Numbered from the stretch's first letter, positions 43,813 to 53,527 are shown. The stretch: 64,000 nt of DNA from JBQDBK01 sp052090825 (GCA_052090825.1 JBQDBK010000006.1:45387-109386), one strand, 5' to 3'. The notes: generated by a model from the sequence alone, not told the origin. Program-made: numbers and translations.

Positions 43813-44373
43813 ATGAAAAATCCATTAAAAAAATTTGATAACTTTTTTATAAATCTCATAAACGGGAAAATGAGTAACAGATATTTTGACTTTTTGTTTT
43901 TTCATATAACAAATTTAGGTGGTGTTCTTAGCCTTTTAAGCATTGTGACCTTACTTCTAGTCTTTAAGAATTCTAGAAGGTTGGGGATAGAGGTTGCTCT
44001 TAGTTTATTACTAACTACCATAATAGTTCAAATTTTAAAAAGGATATTTTCTAGAAATAGACCTTATTGGATATTAGAAAATTTAAATACTTATGGGATT
44101 GACTTAAGTGATTATTCTTTCCCCTCAGGTCATTCTGCGGCTAGTTTTTCTATTGCGCTTATAGTTGCTCTTAATTATAGGTATTTGGCTTTTATTGTAA
44201 TTTTACTTGCTTTTATGATAGCTTTATCTAGAATATATTTAGCGGTTCACTATCCAACAGATGTTTTAGCAGGAGTAATAATAGGGATTATATGTGCTTT
44301 TATTGTTCATTATAAGGGTTTTCCTATAATTATAACTTATATAGAAAATAGATTTAATCAGGGGGTAATATAA
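43813..44373 (+). CDS. PAP2 family phosphatase (undecaprenyl-diphosphatase-like)
   Basis: 186 residues, about five membrane segments. The phosphatase tripartite signature is complete: KRIFSRNRPYW, SFPSGHSAA, and SRIYLAVHYPTDVLAG. Such enzymes recycle undecaprenyl diphosphate or dephosphorylate other lipids at the outer face. GAGGTGATTT precedes the ATG; one base separates it from the nitroreductase. Confidence 0.92.
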   Translation: MKNPLKKFDNFFINLINGKMSNRYFDFLFFHITNLGGVLSLLSIVTLLLVFKNSRRLGIEVALSLLLTTIIVQILKRIFSRNRPYWILENLNTYGIDLSDYSFPSGHSAASFSIALIVALNYRYLAFIVILLAFMIALSRIYLAVHYPTDVLAGVIIGIICAFIVHYKGFPIIITYIENRFNQGVI

Positions 44374-44374
44374 T

Positions 44375-45169
44375 ATGGTAATGACTAATTTTTTACAAAA
44401 AAGAAAATCGGTAAGAGACTTCAGAAAAGATGTTGTTTCTTTAAATAATATGGAGGAAATCAAAAAAATCTGCAAAAATATTACAGCAGACTTTGAAACA
44501 GTAGAATTTACTATTTTAGAAAATGGAAGTATAGTTTCAAAAGGATTAGAAGGTAAGGCTGGATATGCTGGAGTAATGATAGATTCTCCTCACTATATAG
44601 CTTTAAAAATGAAAAATGATGATGATTATACTCTTTTAAATGCAGGTTATTGTCTAGAAAAATTAAATACTAATTTAATAAACATGGATATAGACACTTG
44701 TTGGATTACAGCAGATAAGGTTGATGATGAGACTTTAAATAGTATTTTTGGAGAAGATGGATATACTATTAAATACTTAATAGCCTTTGGATATAGTAAG
44801 TCTAAAAAAATGTTTGAACCAGAAGTTACAAGCTCCAGGCTAGATCTTGTAAAAATTGTATTTATGAATGAACTAGGTAGAAAAGTTGATATGGAAGTAC
44901 TTGAGAACAGAGGATTGTTAGAAATTTTTTCTTCTATAAGATTTGCTCCTTCCCATAAAAATTCTCAAAATTGGAGATTCGTAGTAAACGATTCAGATAT
45001 TACTTTATATATGGTTAAAAGCAATGAAGATAAAAGATCTTTAGTTGATATGGGAGTTATAATGTATTATCTTGAAGAAATGATGAAAACCATGAATATG
45101 TATGGTAAGTGGACTGTTTCTATGGAAGACTTGGATGAATTTGTAAAGATTGGTAAATTTACAATTTAA
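44375..45169 (+). CDS. Nitroreductase family protein
   Basis: 264 residues of the nitroreductase fold. N-terminal FLQKRKSVRDFRKD (FMN phosphate contacts) and, in the second half, RFAPSHKNSQNWRF, the motif of internally duplicated nitroreductase-like proteins (TM-nitroreductase type). Flavin reductase activity is likely but the substrate is unknown. GGGGGTAATATA precedes the ATG; an ATG 6 bases later is possible. Immediately behind the PAP2 gene, with a terminator downstream. Confidence 0.85.
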   Translation: MVMTNFLQKRKSVRDFRKDVVSLNNMEEIKKICKNITADFETVEFTILENGSIVSKGLEGKAGYAGVMIDSPHYIALKMKNDDDYTLLNAGYCLEKLNTNLINMDIDTCWITADKVDDETLNSIFGEDGYTIKYLIAFGYSKSKKMFEPEVTSSRLDLVKIVFMNELGRKVDMEVLENRGLLEIFSSIRFAPSHKNSQNWRFVVNDSDITLYMVKSNEDKRSLVDMGVIMYYLEEMMKTMNMYGKWTVSMEDLDEFVKIGKFTI

Positions 45170-45180
45170 TATTATTAAAC

Positions 45181-45214
45181 AAAAGACTTAAGTTTAAAGC
45201 TTAAGTCTTTTTTA
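45181..45214 (+). terminator. Terminator after the nitroreductase gene
   Basis: AAAAGACTTAAG (45181-45192) pairs with 45200-45211, T tract follows. Confidence 0.9.
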
Positions 45215-45228
45215 GTTTTTAATTTATA

Positions 45229-45257
45229 TTGACAAAAAGAAACTATGATAATATAAT
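45229..45257 (+). promoter_or_regulatory. Consensus promoter of the metal ATPase
   Basis: TTGACA (45229-45234), exactly 17 bases, TATAAT (45252-45257): a perfect sigma-A promoter. Confidence 0.9.
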
Positions 45258-45294
45258 ATATGCATACATGAATAAGTGCTCATATATGCATATA
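45257..45294. promoter_or_regulatory. Palindromic operator at the metal ATPase start site
   Basis: Ten-base arms TATATGCATA (45257-45266) and TATGCATATA (45285-45294) with a further CATGA/TCAT pairing inside. It starts at the -10 box and covers the expected transcription start, the position and AT-rich dyad style of ArsR/SmtB-family metal repressors. The repressor gene is not in the window. Confidence 0.6.
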
Positions 45295-45316
45295 TTATAT
45301 TTGAGGTGAATAAAAT

Positions 45317-47425
45317 TTGGATAATATTAATGAGAAATGTGTTTTTTATTTAAAGGGATTAAATTGTATAAATTGTGCAGAAAAAATAAGAAATAAGACA
45401 GAAAAAATAGCCGGAGTAGAGGATGCTGACATTGATTTGGCATCGCAAAAATTGAGCTTATCTCTATCTAAGAGTTTAGATAAAGATAAACTTTTAAAAG
45501 ATATTCAAGCTATAATTAATTCAATTGAAGATGATGTTGAGATTACAGAAAATAAAGAGGTCATAAGTAGTGGGTTTAACTTCAAGAAGCATAAAAATGA
45601 AATACTAAAATTATTATTTGTTTTTATAGGCTTGCTTATAGTTAGTCTAGTAAAATTAGATGAAAATATCAAATTACTACTTTTTGTAATCTTATACTTA
45701 ATAGTAGGGAAGGATGTATTAATCTCAGCTGGGAAAAATATATTAAAGTTGGAAGTATTTGATGAAAATTTTTTAATGTCTATAGCATCTTTAGGAGCTT
45801 TTGTTATTGGGGAATATCCTGAAGCGGTAGCTGTTATGTTATTTTATGAAGTAGGTGAGTTATTTCAAGACATTGCCATAGATAATTCAAGAAAGTCTAT
45901 AAAGGAAGCCTTGAATTTAAAAGCTGATTATGCGAATTTAAAGATTGGAAACAATACTGTAAGAAAAGATCCTTCGAATATAAATATAGGAGATATAATA
46001 ATAGTACGTCCAGGAGAAAAAGTACCCCTAGATGGAACCATAACAAGAGGTAAAAGTAGTGTAAATACAGCTAATATAAGCGGAGAATCTCTACCGAGAT
46101 TTTTAGAAGAAGGAGACCAAATTATATCTGGATATATAAATTTAGACTCTGTTTTGGAAATAAAGGTAGATAAAAATTTTCAAGATACAACAGTAGCTAA
46201 AATTTTAGATTTAGTTGAAAATGCTTCTTCCAGAAAGTCAAATACAGAAAAATGGATAACTAAATTTTCTAAAATATATACACCTATCGTAGTTATGCTT
46301 GCAGTTTTAATATTATTTTTAGGACCTACTTTATTTTCCATTGGATTTAAAGATGCTTTATTTAGAGCCTGTATATTTTTAGTAATATCATGTCCTTGTG
46401 CTCTTGTATTATCAGTACCTTTAGGTGTATTTGCAGGTATAGGTTCAGCTTCAAAAGCGGCTGTATTTGTAAAAGGAGGAAACTATTTAGAATCTTTATC
46501 AGGAATAAAGCATATTGTTTTTGATAAAACAGGAACATTAACTAAGGGGTATTTTGAAGTAGAATCTACTATTCCTAAAAAAGATAATTTTCCAGAGAAA
46601 GATTTAATAAAGTTAGCGTATTTGGGAGAAAAGAACTCTAATCATCCAATAGCTAAAGCCATTGTAAGATATGTAGAAGATAAAAGTTTAAACTTTATAG
46701 AAGAAATATCAGACTTCAAAGAAATACCAGGGAAGGGAATTTCTTATAAGTTAGGAGATGATATAGTTCTTCTTGGAAATAAAAGCTTACTATTAGAAAA
46801 TAATATAGATTTTAATGAAGAATTATCTACAAATTTAAATTTATATGTAGCTAGAGGTGAAGAATTGGTAGGTAATATTCTTTTAAACGATAGCTTAAAA
46901 GAAAATACACAAGATACAATAGAAGAACTTAAAAAGCTTAATATAGGTATAAGCATCTTATCTGGAGATACTGAAAAAAATGTAGAGAATATTGCTAATA
47001 AAATAGGAGTAAATAATTTTTATGCTTCTTTGTTACCACAAAATAAAATAGAAAAACTAGAAGATATAATGAAAAAAAGTCATGGGACAGTTGCCTTTGT
47101 TGGTGATGGAGTAAATGATGCTCCAGTTTTAGCTAGAGCAGATATAGGTATAGCAATGGGCAAACTAGGATCAGATAGTGCTATAGAAGCTTCAGATATT
47201 GTTTTAATGACTGATAATATATATAAAATAATAAAAGCAATAAAGATATCTAAAAATACTAAAAAAATAGTTAGCCAAAATATTATTTTTGCTCTGGGAA
47301 TTAAAGTATTAGTATTAATATTAGGTTCTTTAGGGATGGTAAGCATGTGGTTGGCAGTATTTGCAGATGTTGGAGTGACAATAATAGCTGTTTTAAATTC
47401 AATTAGAGCTTTGCGATTCGAGTAA
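45317..47425 (+). CDS. Heavy-metal-translocating P-type ATPase (Cd/Zn/Pb-type)
   Basis: 702 residues. TTG start with GAGGTGAA upstream. A single N-terminal metal-binding domain has CINC (GLNCINCAEKI, about 12-22). Six to eight membrane segments follow; the transport motif is SCPCALVLSVP, with the phosphorylated DKTGTLTKG (about 400) and the hinge GDGVNDAPVLARADIGIAMG. The CPC, His-Pro (SNHPIAKA) and SVPLG context favour the Zn/Cd/Pb group (CadA/ZntA) over copper. The consensus promoter overlapped by a palindrome suggests metal-induced derepression. Confidence 0.93.
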   Translation: MDNINEKCVFYLKGLNCINCAEKIRNKTEKIAGVEDADIDLASQKLSLSLSKSLDKDKLLKDIQAIINSIEDDVEITENKEVISSGFNFKKHKNEILKLLFVFIGLLIVSLVKLDENIKLLLFVILYLIVGKDVLISAGKNILKLEVFDENFLMSIASLGAFVIGEYPEAVAVMLFYEVGELFQDIAIDNSRKSIKEALNLKADYANLKIGNNTVRKDPSNINIGDIIIVRPGEKVPLDGTITRGKSSVNTANISGESLPRFLEEGDQIISGYINLDSVLEIKVDKNFQDTTVAKILDLVENASSRKSNTEKWITKFSKIYTPIVVMLAVLILFLGPTLFSIGFKDALFRACIFLVISCPCALVLSVPLGVFAGIGSASKAAVFVKGGNYLESLSGIKHIVFDKTGTLTKGYFEVESTIPKKDNFPEKDLIKLAYLGEKNSNHPIAKAIVRYVEDKSLNFIEEISDFKEIPGKGISYKLGDDIVLLGNKSLLLENNIDFNEELSTNLNLYVARGEELVGNILLNDSLKENTQDTIEELKKLNIGISILSGDTEKNVENIANKIGVNNFYASLLPQNKIEKLEDIMKKSHGTVAFVGDGVNDAPVLARADIGIAMGKLGSDSAIEASDIVLMTDNIYKIIKAIKISKNTKKIVSQNIIFALGIKVLVLILGSLGMVSMWLAVFADVGVTIIAVLNSIRALRFE

Positions 47426-47446
47426 AGATATTAAAGAGTTATGGAA

Positions 47447-48360
47447 TTAGATTTTTATATTTTTAATGTTAATTAGAGGTATATTTCTATTCTTTAACTC
47501 TTTATCAATGCTTGATATTATTGAGAGTTTATCAGCGGTCCAAAGTGGGGCAATTAATTTAGATTTATCTGCATCTCCAGTTAGTCTATGGATAACTATG
47601 TCTCTAGGTAATATTTCTATACTAGAACAAACTAAGTCAATATAATCTTCTTTAGAAATTAATTTAAAGGCTTTCTCTTTATAATAAGTATATAATAGAG
47701 AGTCACTTTGTACATAAAGAGAATGAAATTTAATACCAAATGGGTGGATTTTTTTAATGTATTTAACACTTTCTAGCATTTGGTCTCTATTTTCAGTAGG
47801 AAGCCCAAAAATAATATGGGTTAGAAATTTAATATTATTTTCTTTTAATCTCATAATATTTTTATGGAAAATTTCATGAGAATAGCCTCTATTTATAAAT
47901 TCAATACTTTTAGGATGGATTGTTTGCATTCCTATCTCTAAAAATAAAAAAGTTTTTTGATTTAAGTCTATAAGCATATCCAATACTTCATTATCAAGGC
48001 AATCTGCCCTTGTGGCTATTGAAAGACCTACAATATCTTCTTTAGAAATTACATACTCATATAAACTTCTCAAGTAATCAATATCACCATAAGTATTTGT
48101 AAAATTTTGGAAATAAGCAATAAATTTATTGCTTTTCCATTTAGAAGATAATATATTTTTTTGTTCTTCTAATTGCAAGTTTATGTTTTTAAAGTCTGGT
48201 GTAAAGTCTCCACTGCATTTTTCAGAACAAAAAATACAGCCTAAAGAACTTATGCTTCCATCTCTATTGGGGCATGTTGTTCCAGCGTTTAAAGATAATT
48301 TAACAACTTTTTCTCCGAATTTACTTTTAAAATAATCATTAAAAGATAAAATCTTCTCAT
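47447..48360 (-). pseudogene. Radical SAM protein (TIGR01212/YhcC-like), frameshift near start
   Basis: The main frame encodes a near-complete radical SAM protein with SLNAGTTCPNRDGS...GCIFCSEKCSGDF (cluster Cys at CPNRDG, GCIFC) followed by the family's RADCLDNEVLDML, FLEIGMQTIHPKSIEFINRG and HIIFGLPTENRDQML. The frame is open up to a stop at about 48370 but contains no usable start upstream of the cluster. The only ATG (48360), with GGAGG 5 bases before it, is in another frame: ATGAGAAGATTTTATC. One extra A (ATGAGAAAG) would join start and body as MRKILSFNDYF. So either one base is lost, or the assembly has an error. A TTG at 48178 would give a protein lacking the cluster. Confidence 0.75.
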
Positions 48361-48439
48361 AAGAACCTCCATATTACGATATATAATTATAGCATAAGGG
48401 TAAATTAATGTTATAATAAATTTTCAGGAGGTCGATTTT

Positions 48440-49342
48440 TTGACTGAGAAAATTAACAAGAAGTACTTAAACTATATAATTATAGCAAATGAATTTTTAG
48501 AACAAGAAAATTTAAATAAAGCCTTGATATCTTTCAAAAGAGCTTATAAATTTGCAACTAATAATAATGAAAAAATAGATGCCCTTTTTGAAATCGCAGA
48601 TATATATTTATTGGAAGATAGAACAAAAGAATCTATTGAAATATACAATGAAATTTTAGATATTGACAAAAGTAGAAGTGGAGCCTACTATGGTATTGCT
48701 GTAGCTAATGAGATTGAAGAAAATAATATAGAATATTCTATAGAAAATTATAAACTGGCTATAAAATATGATAAAGATTACGATAGAGCCTATTATTATT
48801 TAGCTCACTTATACGATAAAATAAATCTTAAAGATAAGGCTATAGATTGCTTAAAGAAGTGTATAGAAATAGATAATTTAGATTATATAAGTTATAATGA
48901 TTTAGGGTCTTTCTATGAAGAAAGAAAAGAATATGATCTAGCCTTTAGATATATAAGTAAGAGTCTTGAAATTAATTCCAACTATTTTAGGGCCTTATAT
49001 AATATGGGTGTTTTAGAAAAAGCAAAAGGCAACAATGATAAAGCTTTATATTATTATAATAAGGCTAAAGAAGAAAGTTCATATCCTTTCATATACCTGA
49101 ATATGTCAGCTATTTATATAGAAAGATTAGACTATGTAAAAGCTATTGAAATATTAAATGAGGGTTTAAAAGAGAATGAAGAAGCTGTAAACTTATATTA
49201 TAATAGAGCTTGTTGCTATTCTAAACTAAATATAAAAAGTTTAGCTTTAAAGGATTTAAAAAAGGCTATAAATATTAATAAGGAAGCTTATAATTGGGCA
49301 AAAACTGACTTAGACTTAATAGAAATAGTAGAAATGATATAG
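48440..49342 (+). CDS. Tetratricopeptide repeat protein
   Basis: 300 residues made of about eight TPR units (for example NLNKALISFKRAYKFA, KESIEIYNEILDIDKSRSGAYYGIA, KDKAIDCLKKCIEIDNLDYISYNDLG, YDLAFRYISKSLEINSNYFRALYNMG). No signal peptide or membrane segment, so a cytoplasmic scaffold for protein-protein contacts. TTG start with CAGGAGGT upstream. It lies 8 bases before map, so the two are likely co-transcribed. Confidence 0.88.
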   Translation: MTEKINKKYLNYIIIANEFLEQENLNKALISFKRAYKFATNNNEKIDALFEIADIYLLEDRTKESIEIYNEILDIDKSRSGAYYGIAVANEIEENNIEYSIENYKLAIKYDKDYDRAYYYLAHLYDKINLKDKAIDCLKKCIEIDNLDYISYNDLGSFYEERKEYDLAFRYISKSLEINSNYFRALYNMGVLEKAKGNNDKALYYYNKAKEESSYPFIYLNMSAIYIERLDYVKAIEILNEGLKENEEAVNLYYNRACCYSKLNIKSLALKDLKKAININKEAYNWAKTDLDLIEIVEMI

Positions 49343-49350
49343 GAGAAGTT

Positions 49351-50106
49351 ATGATTATTATAAAAACAAAAGAAGAAATTGAAAAAATGAAAGTAGCTGG
49401 TAAAATTTTAAGTGATGTTCATCATGAACTAAGAAGTTTTATTAAACCTGGAATATCTACTTTAGAAATAGATAAGTTTGTAGAAAACTATTTAGAATCA
49501 AGAGGAGCTTATCCGGAACAAAAAGGTTATGAAGGATATCCCTATTCTGTATGTACTAGTGTAAATGATGAAATTTGTCATGGATTCCCAACTCACTATG
49601 TTTTAAAAAATGGAGATATAGTAACAGTAGACATGGTTGTAAATGTTGATGATTGGTTAGCAGATTCTGCCTGGTCTTATGAAGTAGGAGAGGTTTCTAA
49701 AGAAGCTCATAATTTGCTTGAAGTAACTAGAGAAGCCATGTATAAGGGAATAGAAATGGCTAAGATAGGTAATAGGCTTGGTGATGTAGGAAATGCTATT
49801 CAAACTTTTGTAGAGTCTAAAGGATATAGTGTTGTTCGTGAGTTTGTTGGACATGGAATCGGCAAAGAGATGCACGAAGATCCCCAAGTTTTACACTATG
49901 GTAAAGCTGGTAGAGGTCAAAGAATAACAGAAGGAATGGTATTTACTATAGAGCCTATGATAAATATAGGAAGACCAGAACTAACTATTGATGAAAATGG
50001 TTGGACTGCAAGGACGAAAGATGGTTCACTTTCAGCTCAGTACGAACATCAAATAGCCATAACAAAAGATGGCCCTATTATAATAACAGATCAAGGAGAT
50101 TGCTAA
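49351..50106 (+). CDS. map: Methionine aminopeptidase, type I
   Basis: 251 residues. Removes the initiator Met. The five metal ligands are recognisable: VDMVVNVDDWLADSAWSY (two Asp), GHGIGKEMHEDP (His), FTIEPMINIG (Glu) and YEHQIAITKDG (Glu). CTSVNDEICHGFP is the substrate-side signature. No N-terminal zinc-binding extension. ATAGGAGAAG precedes the ATG. It is followed by a terminator. Confidence 0.95.
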   Translation: MIIIKTKEEIEKMKVAGKILSDVHHELRSFIKPGISTLEIDKFVENYLESRGAYPEQKGYEGYPYSVCTSVNDEICHGFPTHYVLKNGDIVTVDMVVNVDDWLADSAWSYEVGEVSKEAHNLLEVTREAMYKGIEMAKIGNRLGDVGNAIQTFVESKGYSVVREFVGHGIGKEMHEDPQVLHYGKAGRGQRITEGMVFTIEPMINIGRPELTIDENGWTARTKDGSLSAQYEHQIAITKDGPIIITDQGDC

Positions 50107-50129
50107 TTTATAATAGCTACTATAAATAG

Positions 50130-50160
50130 AAAAGATAGAGTTTATAGCTCTATCTTTTTT
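50130..50160 (+). terminator. Terminator after map
   Basis: AAAAGATAGAG (50130-50140) pairs with CTCTATCTTTT (50148-50158); T tract. Confidence 0.9.
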
Positions 50161-50174
50161 TATTTATTTTAAAA

Positions 50175-50203
50175 TTGTTGGATGTAATTTATTGTGATAA
50201 AAT
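50175..50203 (+). promoter_or_regulatory. MATE gene promoter
   Basis: TTGTTG (50175-50180), a 17-base spacer and TAAAAT (50198-50203) with a TG-A extension, 65 bases upstream of the ATG. Confidence 0.7.
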
Positions 50204-50267
50204 GAAAAAAGCATTAGTAGATTTTTAAGAAAATAATAATTTATAAGTTATTATTTATTGGAGGATT

Positions 50268-51644
50268 ATGAAAAGAGATATAGACTTATTAAATGATGAT
50301 ATAATGACTTCCATAATAAAATTATCAATGCCACTTATGGGGACAGCCTTTATTCAAATGGCTTATTCTTTAGTAGATTTAATATGGCTTGGAAAACTTT
50401 CAACAGAAGCTGTTGCTGCGGTTGGGAGTATTGGATTTTTTATATGGATATCAATGGCTTTAACCCTAATAGCTAAAACTGGATTATCAGTTAGAATGAG
50501 TCAGGCTTACGGTAAAAAAGACAATGAATCTCTAGTAGAAATTATAAGGAGTGGATTTCAGGTCAATGCTATAATTTATCTAACAATTAGCTTAATTTAT
50601 TTTCTATTAAAAGACAAATTAATTGGATTTTATAGGCTTGATCCCTTGGTGGAGTCTTTAGCTGATAAGTATTTTACTATAATAATTGTAGGACTTATAT
50701 TTACCTTTTCCGCACAAATATTATCTAGTGTTTATTACTCTAGAGGAAATAGTTCCACTCCCTTTAAAGTTTCTACCATAGGTTTAGTTTTTAATATAAT
50801 AGTAGATCCCTTATTGATATTTGGTATAGGAATATTTCCTGAGCTAGGTATAGTTGGGGCAGCTCTAGCAACAGTATTATCACAAGCAATAATAGTTTTA
50901 ATTTATTTATTGCTAGGTATAAGAAATAGTGAGCTATATATAAGGGTTAATTATTTAGAAAAGTTTAATCTAAAAAAAGCATTAGATATATTTAAACTTG
51001 GATATCCCGCAGCTTTACAATCTATAATTCATGCTAGCGTTGGAATAGTTTTTAATAGATTTATTTCATCTTTTGGAGCTGCTGCAATTTCAGCTTTTGC
51101 AATAGGGTCCCAGATAGAATCTATATCATGGATGAGCGCTGATGGCTTTTCAGTAGCTTTTAGCTCTATATTTGGGCAGAATTATGGGGCTGAAAAATTT
51201 TCTAGATTAAAAGAAGCTAGAAGAGAAGGTTTAAAAATCCTTAGTTTTTTAGGTATTTTTGCAGCAGGATTATTATTTTTTGCAGGGGAGTATTTATTTA
51301 AAATTTTCATTCCTTCAGATGCAGAAGTAATAAGAATGGGTACAAGTTATTTAAAAATAAATGCTATATCTGAATTATTTATGGCTTATGAAATAGGTAC
51401 AACAGGAATGCTAAATGGACTAGGTCTTACTAAGTATCCAGCCATAAATGCAGTTGTTTTTAATATCTTAAGGATTCCTATGGCTTTGTTGTTAATTCCT
51501 ATTTTGGGAGTTAATGGCATTTGGTTGGCTATTTCTATATCAAGTATAATAAAAGGTATTATAATTATATTAATTTATACTTTTATATCAAATAAAACTG
51601 ATGGATTTAAATTAAATATGGATAAATATATAAGTAAGGGTTAG
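50268..51644 (+). CDS. MATE family efflux transporter
   Basis: 458 residues, twelve hydrophobic segments in two halves. N-terminal SIIKLSMPLMGTAFIQMAYSLVDLIWLGKL and the later LGYPAALQSIIHASVGIVFNRFI are the paired family signatures. Na+/H+-coupled export of cationic drugs or metabolites is the family role; substrate unknown. TGGAGGATT precedes the ATG. The cyclophilin gene follows at 16 bases. Confidence 0.92.
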   Translation: MKRDIDLLNDDIMTSIIKLSMPLMGTAFIQMAYSLVDLIWLGKLSTEAVAAVGSIGFFIWISMALTLIAKTGLSVRMSQAYGKKDNESLVEIIRSGFQVNAIIYLTISLIYFLLKDKLIGFYRLDPLVESLADKYFTIIIVGLIFTFSAQILSSVYYSRGNSSTPFKVSTIGLVFNIIVDPLLIFGIGIFPELGIVGAALATVLSQAIIVLIYLLLGIRNSELYIRVNYLEKFNLKKALDIFKLGYPAALQSIIHASVGIVFNRFISSFGAAAISAFAIGSQIESISWMSADGFSVAFSSIFGQNYGAEKFSRLKEARREGLKILSFLGIFAAGLLFFAGEYLFKIFIPSDAEVIRMGTSYLKINAISELFMAYEIGTTGMLNGLGLTKYPAINAVVFNILRIPMALLLIPILGVNGIWLAISISSIIKGIIIILIYTFISNKTDGFKLNMDKYISKG

Positions 51645-51660
51645 AGAAGGAGGAAAATAA

Positions 51661-52260
51661 ATGTTAGAACAATTAAAAGATCCTATTAAGGGTGAAGAGA
51701 TAGTAGTTTTAAAAACAAATCATGGTGATATAAAAATAAGACTTTTTGAAGAGGCTGCTCCAAAGGCTGTTGAAAACTTTAAAGGCTTAGTTGAAAAAGG
51801 ATACTATAACAATACTGTATTTCATAGGGTAATAGATAATTTCATGATTCAAGGAGGAGATCCTACAGCAAGCGGAAGCGGAGGAGAAAGCATATGGGGG
51901 AAAAGTTTTGAAGATGAATTTGATGTAAATTATAGAAACTTTAGAGGAGCTCTTTCCATGGCAAATGCTGGGCCAAATACCAATGGTTCTCAATTTTTTA
52001 TAGTCCAAATGGGGCCTGTTGAAGATAAAGTAATAAAGGAAATGAGATCAGCAGGAGCGGAAAAGGGATATCCAGATGAAATAGTAGATGTATATGAAAA
52101 TCTTGGTGGAACTTATTGGTTAGATGGAAAACATTCCGTATTCGGACAAGTTTTTCAAGGCATGGATGTAGTAGATGAAATTGCTTCTGTTCAAGTTGGT
52201 TTTAGAGATAAACCGTTAGAAGATGTAATTATAGAAAAAGCAAGTTTAGAAAAATTTTAG
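51661..52260 (+). CDS. Peptidyl-prolyl cis-trans isomerase, cyclophilin type
   Basis: 199 residues. TNHGDIKIRLFEEAAPKAVENFKGL, then the catalytic FHRVIDNFMIQGGDPTASGSGGESIWG (Arg of HRVI), RGALSMANAGPNTNGSQFFI and HSVFGQVFQGMDVV. No signal peptide, so cytoplasmic. The insertion around EDKVIKEMRSAGAEKGYPDEIV is longer than in minimal cyclophilins. GAAGGAGGAAAATAA precedes the ATG. Confidence 0.94.
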   Translation: MLEQLKDPIKGEEIVVLKTNHGDIKIRLFEEAAPKAVENFKGLVEKGYYNNTVFHRVIDNFMIQGGDPTASGSGGESIWGKSFEDEFDVNYRNFRGALSMANAGPNTNGSQFFIVQMGPVEDKVIKEMRSAGAEKGYPDEIVDVYENLGGTYWLDGKHSVFGQVFQGMDVVDEIASVQVGFRDKPLEDVIIEKASLEKF

Positions 52261-52298
52261 AAATAAAAATAGCCTTAATTAAGGCTATTTTTATTTCT
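52259..52298 (+). terminator. Palindromic terminator after the cyclophilin gene
   Basis: A 40-base perfect palindrome centred on AGCCTTAATTAAGGCT with T-rich arm. Confidence 0.9.
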
Positions 52299-52348
52299 AA
52301 ACTATATATTTTTATTTTTAATGATATAATTTATACGGTGATTAATAA

Positions 52349-53527
52349 ATGAAAAAGAAAATTGGTATTATAATATTTTTGTTAATTTTAAGTCTTTTAG
52401 TTTATAAAGCTTATGATTATAGTGATTATATTACTAAAAAAAGCAGTGAAAGTGACAAAAAGATTAGTTCACAATTAGAAAAAGTAAAAACTACAAAAAT
52501 ATTAGCAACAGGGGATATAATGTATCATATGCCTCTTTATAGGAATAATTATGATATAGAAAAAGAGGAATACGACTTTTCAAGCTATTATGCTAAGGTA
52601 TCAGAATATCTTAATGGAGCTGATTTAGTAGTTGGAAATTTTGAAACAACTGTAAATCCTAATAGAAAGATAAGTGGACATCCTATGTTTAACACTCCAC
52701 CAGAAGCTTTAAAGTATTTAAAGAACTTTGGTTTTGATGTATTATCAACAGTTAATAATCATTCATTAGATACGGGAGTAGAAGGAATAAAGACGACTAT
52801 AGAAGAAATAGATAAGGCGGGGTTGAAACATTTTGGGACTTATAAAGATAAAAGACAGCCTTTAATCATAAATTCTAATGGAATAAAAGTAGCTTTCTTA
52901 GGCTATGCAGAAATATTTAATGGACTCGAATCTTTATTAAATGAAGAAAATTCTTATATGGTATCTAGTTTAAATGAAGAGTTAATTTTAAAAGAAATAA
53001 CAGAATTAAAAGAGCGGGGAGTGGATTATATTATAGCTTATCCTCATTGGGGTGTAGAGTATACAAGAGAAGCTACAGAAAATCAAAAGTACTTTAATGA
53101 ATTTTTACTTAAAAATGGTGTAGATGCTGTTTTAGGATCTCATCCTCACGTTATACAGCCTATAGAATTATCTAATATTAATGGAGAAGAAAAATTTACC
53201 ATTTTTTCAATGGGAAATTCTATATCTAATCAAAGAAGACCTTGGATTAATAAAGATGGAGTAGAATCTGGAGTTTTCGTTGAGCTTAATTTAGAGAAAA
53301 ATGGGGATAAAACTATACTTAAAAGTTATAACTTACATCCAACTTATGTAAATAGATTCAGGGATGAAAAAGGTAGAATGCAATCAGAAGTTATACTTTA
53401 TCATGACTTAGTTGAAAATGGAAAGTATAGAGATAACTTAGATGACTATAGTAAGCATTTTGTAGATGAAAATTATAAAAGGACCATGGAAGTCTTAAAT
53501 AGAAACATAGTTCTTAAAAATAAATGA
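52349..53527 (+). CDS. CapA family protein (metallophosphatase-like)
   Basis: 392 residues. Membrane anchor at about 4-20, then a CapA/PgsA-type metallophosphatase fold: ATGDIMYHMPLY (first metal Asp), VVGNFETTVNP, VLSTVNNHSLDTG (NxH), AYPHWGVEYT and LGSHPHVIQPIE. CapA proteins take part in poly-gamma-glutamate capsule synthesis, but isolated paralogues like this one have unknown roles at the outer surface. No capB/capC genes nearby. Ribosome binding site is poor (ACGGTGATTAATAA). Confidence 0.88.
   Translation: MKKKIGIIIFLLILSLLVYKAYDYSDYITKKSSESDKKISSQLEKVKTTKILATGDIMYHMPLYRNNYDIEKEEYDFSSYYAKVSEYLNGADLVVGNFETTVNPNRKISGHPMFNTPPEALKYLKNFGFDVLSTVNNHSLDTGVEGIKTTIEEIDKAGLKHFGTYKDKRQPLIINSNGIKVAFLGYAEIFNGLESLLNEENSYMVSSLNEELILKEITELKERGVDYIIAYPHWGVEYTREATENQKYFNEFLLKNGVDAVLGSHPHVIQPIELSNINGEEKFTIFSMGNSISNQRRPWINKDGVESGVFVELNLEKNGDKTILKSYNLHPTYVNRFRDEKGRMQSEVILYHDLVENGKYRDNLDDYSKHFVDENYKRTMEVLNRNIVLKNK

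Noticed and set aside
47426..47446. Terminator between the metal ATPase and the convergent radical SAM gene
   Set aside because: Only 21 bases separate the genes and no stem of useful length is present.
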